Source: Metellina segmentata
Taxonomy: Eukaryota; Arthropoda; Arachnida; Araneae; Tetragnathidae
Reading direction: 5' to 3'
NCBI GenBank assembly: GCA_947359465.1
Contig: OX375878.1
Coordinates: forward strand, 84,914,377-84,978,376
Length of the DNA stretch: 64,000 nt
How positions within the stretch are numbered: position 1 is the first letter of the stretch; the number at the start of each line of letters is the position of its first letter. The notes beneath the pieces were generated by a model. It was not told the DNA's origin. It saw nothing but the letters and a program-made list of their open reading frames with translations, and did no database searches. Of the stretch, positions 37,201-52,200 are shown piece by piece. The position numbers and the translations under genes are program-made.

Positions 37201-40200
37201 ATAAAATCTTGAGCTTATTATTCAGCTTAGTATCCTGTTACATCATATCTGTTACTGTCTCAGCAGCAGATATTTTTTCTTCCATTGCAAAACAAGAAAG
37301 GATTCGCAATGGTTAATAGGTATTACAAATCCAAAACTACTCCCTGGCTATCTTATAGCTTCTACCACATTGATTTAATGTATCAAGAGAAAAAGTATTC
37401 ACTTGTTCTATAATCTGCATACAACTAAAAGCTTCCTTTTAAACCTACTGGAGAGTCGTACTGAAATTGTACTTTAAATGATTGTCATTTAATTGAATAG
37501 ATAATAATTTATTTTATGTATCTTGTATTCAAGTGTTTCATCTCATATACCTTTGTAAAAATGACATTAAAAATTTTAATATTTCATGCAAAATATTTTT
37601 TTGCTCTTAATATTCTAATATAATTTAGAATTAGAAATTTTGGACAGATCTTTCAAACATACATTTATTTCGTAGATAAAAGTTTTTCCGTTTATCTTTC
37701 TCACAGGTCTGCAGAATTAATGTTCTTCAATCAACTGACATTATTTCAGAAATTATTTTGAGGTGAATTTTATGCATTCATTTGATTGAATTTAAGCCAT
37801 GTACTATTGAGATTCATATTTTCCCTATTGCATTATTTGTGAGCATTCAAGTTATAAATATGATGTAATTACACTTGTTCTTTTACACGTTGTCTTGTAT
37901 CTTTTTTCAGCATTTATGAAATAAAATTATGTTTGCTATTGTATAATATAATATTAAGGAAGTATTAAAAAATCAGCTTTATTATATCAGTGCTAAAATT
38001 GAAATCAAGTAGATTGATTCAGTTTAAAGTAAGAACTTTAATTTCAATAAGTCTGCACACAAAATAATTTACTGTGCACAAAAGTTGATGTATCTTCATT
38101 TTCTCTGAAATTCAAAATTAAAAAGTGATTAATTTGGATTTAATAGTTCTTATGACATGTTTATATATTAATTGGGTTTTTTTCTTAATTATATCAAATT
38201 TAAAGCTTTTAAATGTTTTCCAGAATTTCTGTAATGAGAATGAATTCCTCAAATCACATTAATAATTTAAATTAGAATGTTAACTTAGCCTCAAACTCAC
38301 ATACAGCTATTTTTCCTTTATACTAATTTTAACTTTCCAATGGCTTGGAAATCCTGTTTAACACATTTTAACTCTAAGGAAGTTAAAAATTATAATATAC
38401 TACCCACTGCGTGGCTAGCTCGGCGTTGCCCGTGGTGTAAGGTATTCTGGTGTAAAATTTTCAGCAGATTTCAAATCCGTTGAAGATATATTCAATTTAA
38501 AAATTATTTATTTAAAGAAAATCATATTTTTCGGCATCAATCTAAAGTAAAATTTTCCGCAGATTTCAAATCCGTTAAAATTTTTAATCTATCTTTAAAG
38601 ATTCCGATTTTACAAAAAAGAAATAACAATCCCAGTCAAAAAGTTTTTTTTTTCTCTCTCATTCCCTAAAATGAAATAGGACAGGAAATGGAATCTGTTT
38701 CTTTTTTTATTAATGCGAAGGGCAGAATATGCAATCTGTTTCAGGTGACGTTACAATCTCTTGCAAAAATGTAAAAGATATTTTCAATTTAAAAATTATT
38801 TATTTAAAGAAAATCATATTTTAAGGTATCGATCTAAAGTGAAATTTTCTGCAAATTTTAAATCCGTTGAAATTTTTACTCTATCTTTAACGGTCTAGAA
38901 GATACAAAAAAAGAACTACATAACTAAAGTTAAGACTTTGTTTTTATCCTCTGCTGGAAAATCATTCCTCTGGGCAAAATGAAAGCAGAAACCGAAAAAA
39001 AAAATTTTTTAATCTACCACAATGAAAAAAACTTGGTATGATTCCAAAGCCTGATGGCAAGGTCACGTGGGTAGAAAAGTCTAGTTTCCGGTGTTTCTTC
39101 TCTCTCCGGAAGAAAAGCATTAAAAAAAATTATGGAGAATAAAATTTTAAAATTCATTTTTAATCTTCTAGATTGAATTTTAAAATTCGCTGCAACCCAA
39201 AATTGCAAAATATTTGGAATGCCTGTGTGCCAAATCTCATTGCTGTAAGTGCCTTAGATCATCAGGATTTTGCGGCCGTGAAACAGACAAACAAAACACT
39301 TCCTTTTATAATAGTAGAGACACTTGTTATTAAATCTTTAACTGTACATATGTTTCAGAATTTTCATGGTTTTTTTTGTGAGGGTTTTGTAAAATCCTTA
39401 TAAATTGTAGTATAATTGCTCTTAAAGCAACAAACATAATTAATTAATTTGAAAGTTTTGTTTTTTTTAATTTAAAGTGCATTTTTCTGGCTTTTATTTT
39501 TGACAAATAGACAATCCAATTTAAGACTAAAATGTTGATGTGAAGGATTGCCTTTTTCCTCAATTTCTTATATGAATGCAGGATGTGATAGAAAATTTTT
39601 TTTTGCTGTCATTATTACATGTTTCTTTCACTTATTTGTATGCAGAATCAGCTAAAAATATCTTAAGAATCAGTATTGCTTGATTGTATTTTTAAAATAA
39701 GTAATTATTTTTTTTAACGTTTTTTCAGGCATCTGGATGAAAATATTTTTGATTGGTTGAATCAGAGACATGCACAGTCTATGCAAGTGAACAAAGTCGA
39801 ACTTCTATTCCGTCCTTTTCTTAGGTGGTTTGATAAGAATTTGGAAGAACTATTTTGTTGTGGCCTACAAAAGGTTTGGTGGATAAATTTGTTTTTGTTT
39901 TAATATCTGTAATTGATATCTGAATCACACTTTTTGAAATCATGAAACTGTTACTCAGTTTCCTTACAGTAATTTAAATTTCATTTATAAGTATAATTAA
40001 ATTATTTTGAAGATATGCACTCCATAACAAAATATTGATGCACCTAGAAGCAGAATTACAGTGGAACTGTGCTCAATCAATTTGGAACGGTGCTGATTGG
40101 GAACATATAGTCTTTAGTGATGAGTTTTGTTTCCAACTGTGTCCTGGCGACAACCGCAGATGCGTCTGGAGACGTCCAGAGCAGCGTGGGGATCCTGCAC

Positions 40201-43200
40201 TTACTATCGCATGCCACATATGCCCCCAACAGGGCATTATGGGTCTGGAGTGCCATCTCCTTTGATAGACAGACATATTTGGTATTCATTTCTGGCACAC
40301 TTACAGCACAGCAGTGCATAGACGACATTCTATGACCGATTGTGTTACCATTCCTTTTGCCACACACCCCTGAGTTACTTTTCAACAAGATAATGCCTGG
40401 CCGCACACGGCGTGTGTTGCTATGAATTGTGTTCAAGCTTTCCCAACACTTTCTTGGCCAGCTAGGTCTCCTGATCTCTCTCCAATAGAGCACATTTGGG
40501 ACGTTATGAGAAGGCGATTGCAACCATCTCGGAATGTTGACCATTTAGCCCCACAGTTGGAGACAATTTGGGAAGAAATTTCGCATTATGCCATCCAGGA
40601 ACTTTTTCAGTCAATGCCACGCTGGGTGACAGCTTGCATCCAGGCCAGAGGTGGACCAATGCCTTATTGACTTTCTCCCTTTGTAATGGTCAAACTCTGA
40701 AATAAATCATTCAATTGTTCTGAAATTTTTATAATTTCTTTTTCTATGTATGTTATTCACATCCACCAATTTGTATCGCAGTTGAACATCTCCTTCTTGG
40801 TGCTTTGATTTTTTTTGCTATAGACTATATTAGGAGTTTGGAAATAAGTTTTTTATGTATCACTTGAAACCAAAAACAAATTTTTAAAATGGATGTGGTT
40901 GGTTATATGTTGGGTTGTAAGTAGAGAAATCACATTTATTGCTGTACACACATAACAGCAAGCTGTAGCATGAATTTACTTTTTATATTTTTGCAGAAAA
41001 CTTTTTATGAAATATCAGGGTTCCCACAGTCCTTGAAAAGTCCTTAAAAGTCCTTGAATTTGTTTTTCCTAACTAGGGGCCCTTGAAAGTCCTTGAAAAT
41101 TAGGAAACTTGGTGAAAAGTCCTTGAAAGTACATGATTTTTTTAACTAGTACATAATAGTGTAATTTCGTGTTGCATTGCTACTTGTCCAGACTAGTTTC
41201 CTCCAAAGCAGGTGTGCCATTTGAGCATCATTCTGAATGAAACCGATGATTCCTGCTTTGACACTACAAGATATACTAGTAATGCTATGTCTAGATCGTC
41301 CATTTTCCACAGTATTCTGTCCGTCTAAGTTGACACCTCTGGTCTACGTTAAGACAGCCATCTTGTTATGTCCGCCACATAATTGCGTATCACGTTCGCT
41401 AGATAACAGCACTGCTTTCTTAGGAAACCGTAGCTTTAGCAGTCAGGATGTCATTGGAAACCTGTCACGCATCCAAAGAAATGAAGCCAAATTCTTATTG
41501 CAAAAATATAAAAGTTACAGTTGAAAAAAAAAATTTTAAGAAAATCACATTAAAGATTTCTATTGTTGAAAATTTTCTGCAGATTTCAAATCCGTTGAAA
41601 TTTTCCCTCTATCTTTAACGATCACAAAGATAGAAGAAACTCAGACTAGATAATAAAGAAGCCCAAACACCAGTCAAAACTTTTGATTTATTTTGTTACT
41701 CAAACAAAATAAACCATGACAGCCGTCTGTTGTAGGCAGTGGATAAAGAGGCAGGAAAATAGAGATTGTGTCATGTAGATCGAACCGTCTGTGCAAGCTC
41801 CCATACTCTTCTTCGTGCGACTAAAAGAATTTATCGCACAACCCAAATTGATATGTGTGCAAGTAGCCTGATAGCATTGAGTTGAGACAAAAAGCAAAAT
41901 AAAAAAAAAGAAAGTCCAAATTTTTACCAAAATTGATGATAAACTTTCTTTTCTTGGCTATCAGTAGTTTTTAAAAAATTGTCTTTTTTTTTATTCAAAT
42001 TTTTCTTTTTAATTGACAACTTTTGTGTATGCCTTATTTTAGGTTGTTATAAAAAATTTTAGGTCCTTGAAAAATTTGTTTTCGGTTTTGAAAAGTCCTT
42101 GAATTTTTTTTTGGATAAAGGTGTGGGAACCATGAATATGATAACTGCTGTGAACAGTTACACATTCATATCTTTGTCCTATGTTCATGATCTTAAATGT
42201 TTGATTTATTTATACTAAATTTTATTCATGTCTCTTGCATAGGAACAACAAGATGTACTTGATGATACAGATGATTCAAAAACCAGTGACGAACAACCTT
42301 TTTTGTCGGGTGAACTTGATGCTGATGACTTTGAAATATTTCAAAAGGATGCATCATTGCCTGAAAATCTGGACAAGACTACATCTCAAGTGCAACAAAC
42401 GAGTGAAACATATCAAGCTAATTCTTCTGGATTAATAAAATCTGCTGTGCCTACTTATGCAGCTCAAAAGTTTGGTGTAAACATTTTGTTCATGGGATTA
42501 GAATTGATCGAAGGGGTTGCTGCTATATCTTGCACAAAGTTAGCCATTACGCTCCATTGTGCAAGGTGCAAGACGTCTTCGAATATTAAAACAGTGCCTA
42601 ATAAAAATAATTCTATAACATGTTCCAAATGTAGCAAAATTATGCAATGTAATTTCAATCCTTCAATTCTTCACCAGTTTACAAATGTTCTTGGTACTGT
42701 TTATTTAGTAGAGTGCCTAGGAGTAGATGTGAATTTAGTGGACTGTGCCTTTCTTGTTGATTGTTTAAGTTGCTCAAAGCAAGTCTCTATCCAGGTAAGT
42801 GGTCATGCATAGCCTTTGTAAATAAAAAAAAATTTCAGCATTTGCCTTCATAAGTTGCTTAATAAACTAGTTTACTTTATGTCAATATGGATTGTTTGGT
42901 TTACAAGTTGTACTCAATATGTGTCCAAATGTTCACTGTTCAATTCTGGAGGACCAATAAATCGCAAACATTTTAACATGTGTATAGCATTTGAATTCAG
43001 ACATAGAATATTTATATTTTCTGCTAAAACAATCTCATGTAACATCCATTGCAATGATATTGTAAAATTATACAATATAATTTTGCAAATTTGAAGAAAA
43101 TTTGTCTTACTAAATGTAGTTTGAAAAAAAATTCGATTACTATACTATTAACTTCCATGTTGATTTTAATTGATATCTGCAACATTAATATTTCTTTTTA

Positions 43201-46200
43201 GGGTATACATTATGGTCCTAAACAAAAGTTTTGGTGTATGTTTTGCAACCAGAAATTAGTTCTAGGTATTGAAAGCTCAAAATTCCAATCATCAAGTGTA
43301 ACGTATACCAGTAAGCATTTTTCATTGTTTGGAATTTCTTGTCATTAAATTAGCATGAGCCTGTTGGTTTTTAGTTATCAATAAGTAGTTCTTAAAAATG
43401 TTATTTCATTTTAACTGTACTTTGAAATTTTAGAGTAGGACAGAAAAACATTTGACCTCAAATAGGTGTTAACCTTCGTGATTAATTTTCCTTTTCTTAT
43501 GAGCAATCTTATCTATAAATGTTGATTTGAGATCGACCCAAATAGCAGATCAAACTCATAACTGAACTGTCATTTCAATCCAAGCATTTATAAAGTAATG
43601 GCAGGACTGGTTACTGGTTAGCCCTGACCGATTTCATGGGCTCTGTTCGAATCCCAGACTGGGCATAAATGTTTGTTGTAGTTCGAAATCCACTTTAAAC
43701 CACAGGTTCTAGTCTTATTACCCCTTGTGTAACAGAAAACGATGTGCAGCAAGCCAAATCTACAGGCAATGTTTTAAGGTTGTTTACAATTTAGATCTTA
43801 AATCAGTTTTTATAATCAAATGTCAAGATGAAAAATTTTGCTACCTGGGATTGTCCAGGTGGTCAAATCTTTCATTGGTTTGGTGAATGTGAGACAGTGA
43901 CATTTGGTGACAAGGAGACTCAACTAATTAAACATCAGTTATTATTAGTATTGTCTTCAGTTTTCATTCTGATTTTTCTGAACTTATGTTCTTTATCATG
44001 TACAAAAATAGGGGACTACTGTGGATAAAAATCTAACTGAAAACTGTTCAAAGAATTATAAATTTTGCCTATTAAATTATAATGTAGATATACATCCCCA
44101 GAAATACAAGTAGATCCAAATTTTAATCTATTAAAAATCTAAAAAGGGTAGGATAAGGCGGGGTAATTGTAAACAGAATTTGTAAGTTCACTTTCAATCC
44201 CTATTTTCAAACTCTTGATAAAGTAATTAAACATTGTTCACCCTACTAAACCAACTTGTCACTATTCTGCTTTGATATTTAATCAGTATGAAGATTCCGG
44301 GGAAAAAAATTTAACACCATACTGGGCTGTTTACAATTACCTCTCAAAGTAAGGGTAATTGTAAACAACGATTCTCCTTGTAAGATTGAATATTGAATAA
44401 GTGACAGCATGAGCAGTAGTCATGGCAGTAGAAGGAACTTTAATGGTATTTTTACTCTTCTGATACCATGTTTACAATAACCCCGTTTTTATCTTTACAT
44501 TTACCAAATACTCCCACTTCTTACCCCAGCAAAATATAGTGACACTTGAAAGTTGCATTGATCATGAGGTGAACTTCCAGGAATACATAAGAATAAATAA
44601 TTCAAACATTTACTGAACAAAAAATTAAAAAAAAAATACAAATTTAAAAGTACAAACTTGGGTATGAAAAACAAACAAACATTACATTTCTTTACACATT
44701 AACAGTGCCTTCAAACTGGAAAATTTCTTTATGGCCTTTTTTTGCTACAGGTTGGTGTAGGTAAAATTGTTTTGACATGGTCTTTGTTAACACAGAATTA
44801 GTCTTTTTCAACCACAGCGAATTTAGTCGATGCATTTGAGTCCGGTGATTTCAAACTCCTCTTCTGAAACAACATTCACCCTTCATACATACAAAAAATG
44901 GGTTTTCTTTCTCTTCCCCCCCTCCCACAACATCTATAAGTAGAAACGTAGTCATTTCAATGTCTTCCATGAATGGCACCAAAACAGTTAACTTCCCCTA
45001 CAAGCTAGTCTATATTTTGCTCGAATGTTTGGAGAACTTCAAACTCTTCACCGTCAATGTTAGTCAATTCTTTCAATAGTTCCTTATCCTCACTGTCCTC
45101 GAATTCTGCTTTCCTTTCCATTGGCTTTTTTTTTAGTTTCTTGCTTACCTTCTGGCTTTTTCACCATCTTCTCACCAGGCTTTCTTTTGTTCCTTTTCTC
45201 TTCTGCCTCCTTCAAGTGTGACAGTACTTAGTCAGTTGTAAGAACTTCGCCATATGTGTGAAGTTTTAGTAAATCCGTCTTCGTGCTCCCCAAGAACACG
45301 AAAAATGCAATAAAACACAATTCAAACGTACTAAATACAAAATTACACGGAACAACATATTGGTTTTCCATCCAAATTGAACGAAACTATTGGCAAAGTT
45401 AGGTTTACAATTACCCCGTCCCTTGAAAAGTATGGGTAATTGTAAACATTCAACTGTAAGTGCATTAAAGTTCCCAGAAGCAAAAGTCAATAATTTTCTT
45501 TTTGATAGAAACATAACTGACCGTAGTAAAGAATTGGAACAACATACCTTTCAATATATTATGGTGGGCAACAGAAAATGCAGCACACAAAAACTTTAAA
45601 ACCCAAATTTTTCAACTAAACATGTTGCTATCAGCTGTGTTTCAAAGAAATACGGGATCACCATATTGCTTGCCAGCTTTCATATTTCACAACTTTTTTG
45701 TTTCTCGGAATCGTTCATGTGGGCGCTTGTATAGCTTGTTTACAATTACCCCACCTGACCCTACTGTAGTTGTGCACTGTTTTAATACACTTATCTTTCT
45801 TTGTTTCAGAATTTTTATTATGAACTTTATATCTTGTCATTAGATTCTTGTTATCTAATCAGATTCTTACTTATTTAGATGTCAAAACAGTTCCTGTTAA
45901 AAAGATAGAAAAGAAGAAGGATCCCTCTATTAAAGAAGGAGTTCCCCTTCCCCAATTAGGTGCATGTAAACACTACAAGAAAAGTAATCGTTGGTTCAGG
46001 TTCGTGTGTAAACATTCTACACCATGTTTATTCAGAGTAATCTTAATTTAATATTTAAGACCGCATCTCGACAAGGAACATAAAATCGAGGATATGTTAA
46101 TAAAAAAACTTCCATTGATGCTAGAAGAAGATAAAAATATAAAATGAGTTGTAAATAACAGTGTGTGGCAATACTATTTTAATTTTTCTTGTTATATAAG

Positions 46201-49200
46201 GAAAATGTAAAATTTTGCCCTTTTCCCCCTTTTGTTTATTTCTTTTACACTACATTATGAATTCTTTTTGTCTTAGTTGAAAATAAGTTTCTAGTTGTAA
46301 AAATTGATTTTTAAGTTATGAAAGTTTAATGTTTTTCAATTATTAATTAGAAAGAAACCTGTTTGATTATATACCAAAATTCCCTTTTCAACTTTAATTC
46401 TCAATTAAAAAATAAGAAGTGACCGAGTGATGTCTAATTCATCCCACTCCTCTCGAGTGTACAGCGAATCTGTCCTTATATATGTTCTTAACAGAACAGC
46501 ACCCAACATATTGTATTCTTGATCGTATCAGAACACAGGGACTGTCATACATCGATATTCGTCCACTAGAACAATAGCAACAAGAACAGCTGTTCTTATA
46601 ACTCTCTCTGTTCATAATCACCTGTGGAGAGATCGTTACAAGAAGTTTTTTTTAATTTTTACAGTCATTCCTATCTTTTACTTGTTTGAAAAACTAGGTG
46701 TAGCCGTGTTTTATCCAACACTTTTCACTCTTTAACTTCCTTCTAAAGTTCACAAAAGTTACTTTTATGTTTCAAACATGTGTTGGCCTCTGGATTGGAA
46801 GGTTCCTGGCTTGAATCCTGGATCAGGGCATGGATGTAATTGTGCTGTCCTTAGGGGTAATGATGGTCGCCCATTGAGTGCTCCTTCACAAGTGGCCATT
46901 CCTTCCGGCCTTGTAGTAGCCTATGATTAGCAATCAAGTGCCCGCCGTAATTTTTTTTAAATGTTTCAAATATTAAGTTTATGTCATACATATTTATATA
47001 AATACAAGTGGAGTGTTTGTACATTGAATATTTTCTACCCGTCTGAAGTTTTCTATCCGTTTTGGGTCCTTATATGCAAGATTCGTCTCTTGCACGTTTG
47101 GTGTCTGTTTAGCGTGTGCCCATGCTTCATCCAAACAGTTGAATATATTTTCATGTAACTTTGCATACTGTGAGTACTTGCATTCATTTAGTGACTGAAC
47201 TTGGTTGCTTTAGTCTGTCTACCAGTCTTCCTGTTCTATGTCTGATTTTCTGTCTGTGTGTTTGTACAGGTATCACATAAATTACATTTCATATATTTTA
47301 ATGCTATGGTCTTTATTTTTTACATCATATTTCTGTTTAATGAATGAAATATTAAACTTCCTTTTGTTTACCTATTTAGATTAGTTTCATGCTAAATTAT
47401 CCAAGTAAGTTCACTTAACCCATTAAGGCCCAGCGTCCTCATTTGAGGACAGTGGATAAAAGAGCGTGTAGAATCTTTATATTTTCCGGAAACGATTGTT
47501 TGTTCTGCACGACGGTAAATGGTATTACCAGAAAGAATCCCACAAACGACCAAGAATATGTGGTTGTTTAGATCTCTGTGATATGGATCGCCATTTCATG
47601 TTTTTTCATGTCTCACACTTGCATTTGCGTTCTGTCTAGCTACATCGCCTAAATTCTAGGTAAAACATTTTATTTTTACTAGTATTTCAAATTATAGTAC
47701 TATATAAACTTATAATAGAAAATGAATTTCTTTTGAAAAAAATTTCGTTTGCAAAAAGGACATTCAATTTTGCTGTCCTCAATTGAGGACGCTGGGCATT
47801 ACAGCCAACTTTTATACAAATTTCAAGAGTCATTACAATTTTTGTATTTTTTCGTGTAATAATTGAATTAAAAATTCTTTCGATTTTTATATGGTAAATA
47901 GTCATTACTTTCCTTAAAAAAATTTTTTTTAAAGTAATTATAAAAGCTTGTGTTCTTAACGATTTCAGAAGTTCATGAATATTTATTTTCCGAACAAAAT
48001 GAAACTGGCATCATCGGAATTCCACCTAACGTAGATGAGCTTACTGATTTAGAGGATCTTGACGGATGAAAGTGCAACTTAAGCTGAAATATGTGCTACT
48101 ACAGGAACAGCAGAAATCGAAATTTCCAAATTCTTCTGAAACTAAACTCTGTGACTAGAATTGTGTTCAAAAACTAAAATTGTGGCACTATAAGAGACAA
48201 CATAATGGCAGGATGTCCTCTGAAATCTCGGAAAGAAACATGAGGGTTTTATTAGTATATATTTGATAAGGAAAATTAAATTTTAATAGTCAGATGGAAC
48301 GACAATAAGTCTGTTACTTTGGCAACAAATTCTGAACACATTAATTCTGTATTCCTTGTTTCCCCATAGATCATACCAAACCAAAGAATTGATACATATT
48401 TTATGTAAATTTGTATGTATTTTGTTTATGTATCATACATTTGCATCTTGTTCAGCGTCATTCTGCGTAAAAAACTGTCCTTTTTATCAATTGTCTTAGT
48501 TTGTACGAAACTGAAATTGTAGCGTTGAACATTACTCCGTTTGAGATAAATTCTCATTAAATGTTAAATAAACAACAGTTTAAAGTTAAGTTTTCTTAAA
48601 ATTTAATAGAATACTGTAACTAGTCCGTATTTACATCTATTACATGTTGTTTTCTAATATTCTGACTTTACTGAATTTCTTGATTTTTTTTCACTGGAAT
48701 GCCCAGCGTCCTCAAATGAGGACAGGCTGTAATTTTAAAACTAAATCACAAATTGATTGAATTTTAGGCTTTTTGATTCGGAGGGTCATAATTACATAGA
48801 TTTGAGATAATCATGAAAATATTTTGAGCCGAAATAATTTGGGGGTTAATGGGTTAAATCAACCATAATTTAGTATATTTGGAAAATTGGACTGTATATT
48901 GCGTATTATGATTATTCAGATTGTTTTACCAGCACTGCGGAAAATGAATTATTTTCTCAAAATTATTTGTGTTATGGAATTTTATCACTAATACTTCATT
49001 TATTTTGAGGCTTACTTTTGTTCTTTACTAAATATAAACGATTTCTGAAAATTTGGGACCGATGATGTTTTTTTCAACAAGCAGGAACAAAATGAAAACT
49101 CGTGTTGGTAGATCACATGCAGTGATATTTTCTGTTTCTTTTGCTTGGAATTAATTCGCATTCAATTTAGTGCACTTTTTAGCTGTAAGTTGTGGCAACA

Positions 49201-52200
49201 GCGAAATGAAGTGATAAAAAGTAATCACGAATTAATATCTTTAGAACAACTTTTTTTCCCAGCAACTATTTATTTTGAATGATAGTAAGTCTTTTATTTT
49301 GTTACATACAAAAGTCAAATTCGTTATGCCATGTAGCAAATAATGGCTAGAGTAGCAAACCCAATTTTAGATTTTAAAAACAGACAATATGTTTTTAGAC
49401 ATTTCTGCATGAAGAATGTTCTCTTTGCCCATATATTAAGTTTTAACTAATAATTTTTGAATTTCAAGAATTGCTTTTTAATTTATAAACAACATTAAGA
49501 AGGAATTATTTATTTTGGATACATTAAGTTAATTCATAATATTTTCACTAATTATGCATTCACTATTAAATGCGTAATTGTATTAAGAAAACTGGTTAAA
49601 GTTCATATATGTATTCTGAACTAAATATATATGCATACTAGCTCGGCGTGGTAAGTTATTTATCTGGTGTAAAATTTCCACAGATTTCAAATCCGTTAAA
49701 ATTTTCAAATTATCTTTAGCGATTCCAATTTTACGAAAAAGAATTAACAATCCCAGTCAAAATGTTTTTTATTTTTTGCTCTCATTCCCTGAAATGAAAT
49801 AAGACAGAAAATGTAAGCTGTTATTTTTTTTATTGGCGCGAAGGGCAGAAGATGCAATCTGTTTCATGTGATGTCACAATCTCTTGTGAAAATATAAAAG
49901 ATGTATTAAATTTTAAAATTATTTATTTACAGAAAATCATATTTTTAGGTATCAAACTAAAGTGCATATTTCAAATCCATTGAAATTTTTACTCTATCTT
50001 TAACGGTCTAGGAGATAGAAAAAAGAGCTACATAACTAAAGTTAAGACTTTAGTTTTTATCCTCTGCTGGAAAATGATTCCTCTGGGCAAAATGAAAGTG
50101 GAAAACAGAAAAAATAAATTTAGAATCTACCGTGATGAAAAAAACTTTGCATGATTCCAAAACCTGATGGCAAGGTCACGTGGGTAGAAAAGTCTAGTTT
50201 CCTGTGTTTCTTCTCTCTCCGGAAAAAAGGCGGTTGAAAAAACGATGGAGAATAAAACTATTAAATTCATTTAAAAATCTTCTAGATTGAATTTTAAAAT
50301 TCGCCACGACCCACAAATTGCAAAAAATTCGTACTACCTGTGTGCCAAATGTCATTGCTGTAAATGCCATAGAATTGTCAGGATTTTGCGGCCGCGGAAA
50401 AAAAAAACACTTCCTTTTATAATAGTAGAGATATACTTTTCAAAGATGGGGATGGCTTTCCCTCAGCTGGTCTCTGCCTCTTCTTTTAATTCCAGCAAAG
50501 CCCAAATTAACTCTGCTGTTAGTCACTGGTTGAGGGAACCACGATTTTCTCACTTTTGTGTCAACAAAACTTTTTGTATGTGTGTATTTCCAATGCTTGA
50601 TGTTGTCTGTCTTGTGTTTGACACAGCTTAGCCAAATATGACGTGCCGTAAAATCCAATCAAACATCTTTAGTTACGTTCTGAAATTTTTTCGAAATTGT
50701 TTCAATTATTTATTTTTAGTTGAGAACAGTTTCTATGTTCACATCCTGTTCAATATAGTTTATTTACCATTATGCTTCAGATAGATTTAGTGAATCTATT
50801 TAAAAATATAATTCTATCGCATTTTCATAATTTTTCTTTGTCATTAGGTTTCCTTGTTGTGGAAGAGTTTATCCCTGTGATCTTTGTCATGAAGAAAAGG
50901 AAAGTGATCATGAAATGAAGTTTGCCTCTCGAATGATTTGTGGCTTTTGCTCAAAAGAACAGGTTGGTTGTGGGATTATGTATGCTAAGTTTATTGCTGT
51001 TGAATTTCTACAGATCAAACATCTGTTTAGTTTTCCTAATTAACTTATATTTTAGTGGAATTTTTTGTTAACATAAAATCTAGCTTTCATATAATAAAGC
51101 TAATTTGTATTTTGTGAATTTTTTACCAATTACTGTATATGAATTTCACCTATCATTCAAATTTATGAGCCGTGGTAGCTCAGTCAGTAGAGCGTCGGGC
51201 TCGCATCGGAAGGGTTGTGGGTTTTGTCCTCAGCGGAGCCTGCAATTCTGATGGTTGCGAGATCGGCGCTTGGACCTGGCTAAAGAACGTTGTGTTCGCT
51301 AATGGCGGCTGGGGCTTGTTAAATAGGTCGTGGTCACAAAGTCCCCCATGTTTCCATACCAAATCAATACCTCTGGGGGTACCTGATCAGGGGTTATCGG
51401 CCTCTGATTGGGATCTAAATTACGATATGTGTGAATGAATGGATGAGTGAAAGGGACCTTCCTGTAAAATGGATGTATCAACGGATGAGTAAATAGAAGC
51501 TTATAAAGATAATAGTCTGCCCCTTTTGGAATATGTATGATAAATTCTTATAAACCGTCAAATTCAGTTTAACTTAATCCAAAAATATTTCTCATAAATA
51601 AAGATTTTAGTTATGAAACTGATGTAATAAAACCTTGATGTTATTCAAGGGACCAAGAAATTTTGATAACTTAAGTGAAATGGCAACCAGAGTAGCCATA
51701 GAATGTACTCAATATGCATTACTGTGATGATCGTGTAAATTTTCATCGTATAATAACTTAAATTAATTGCAGTACTAAAAATTATTCAAATGATAAAAAA
51801 TAAATTAACTTTAACCTTTTAATGTGCTTTATTTGAAGTCTTTAAGCTTTTGTCAGAATTCCCACGGGTCAGGGAAAACAAAGGAACCTGGAAAATTGCT
51901 TCAATGACCTGGAAAATAATTGATCATGGGTTCTCAGACGCTTTGGAGAAAAGTAGTCAATAAGATCCGTACATGGTTTCATGTTTGTTGGTTGGTGTCG
52001 TGTCATGGATAGAAAATAAATTTAAATAGGACCAAAGGTCCCATATACATTATCTGTGATTTGAAGGCAATTTTCTTCATATAAGTCCTCCCGCGGATTG
52101 CCGTCACTTATTTGCTGCAATTGCGCCAAAATAGCGGGACAGGTGAAAAGATGTTTGGGGGTTAGTTCTATGTCAGGGCAGTTTTTGCAGAGGCAGTAAG

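Noticed and set aside
40077..40544. 155-codon minus-strand frame
   Set aside because: Antisense shadow of the Tc1 transposase remnant on the plus strand.
51167..51240. tRNA gene (GTGGTAGCTCAGT head)
   Set aside because: A box and B-box position are present but acceptor and T stems do not close, and the downstream body matches another SINE copy at 20.6-21.0 kb.
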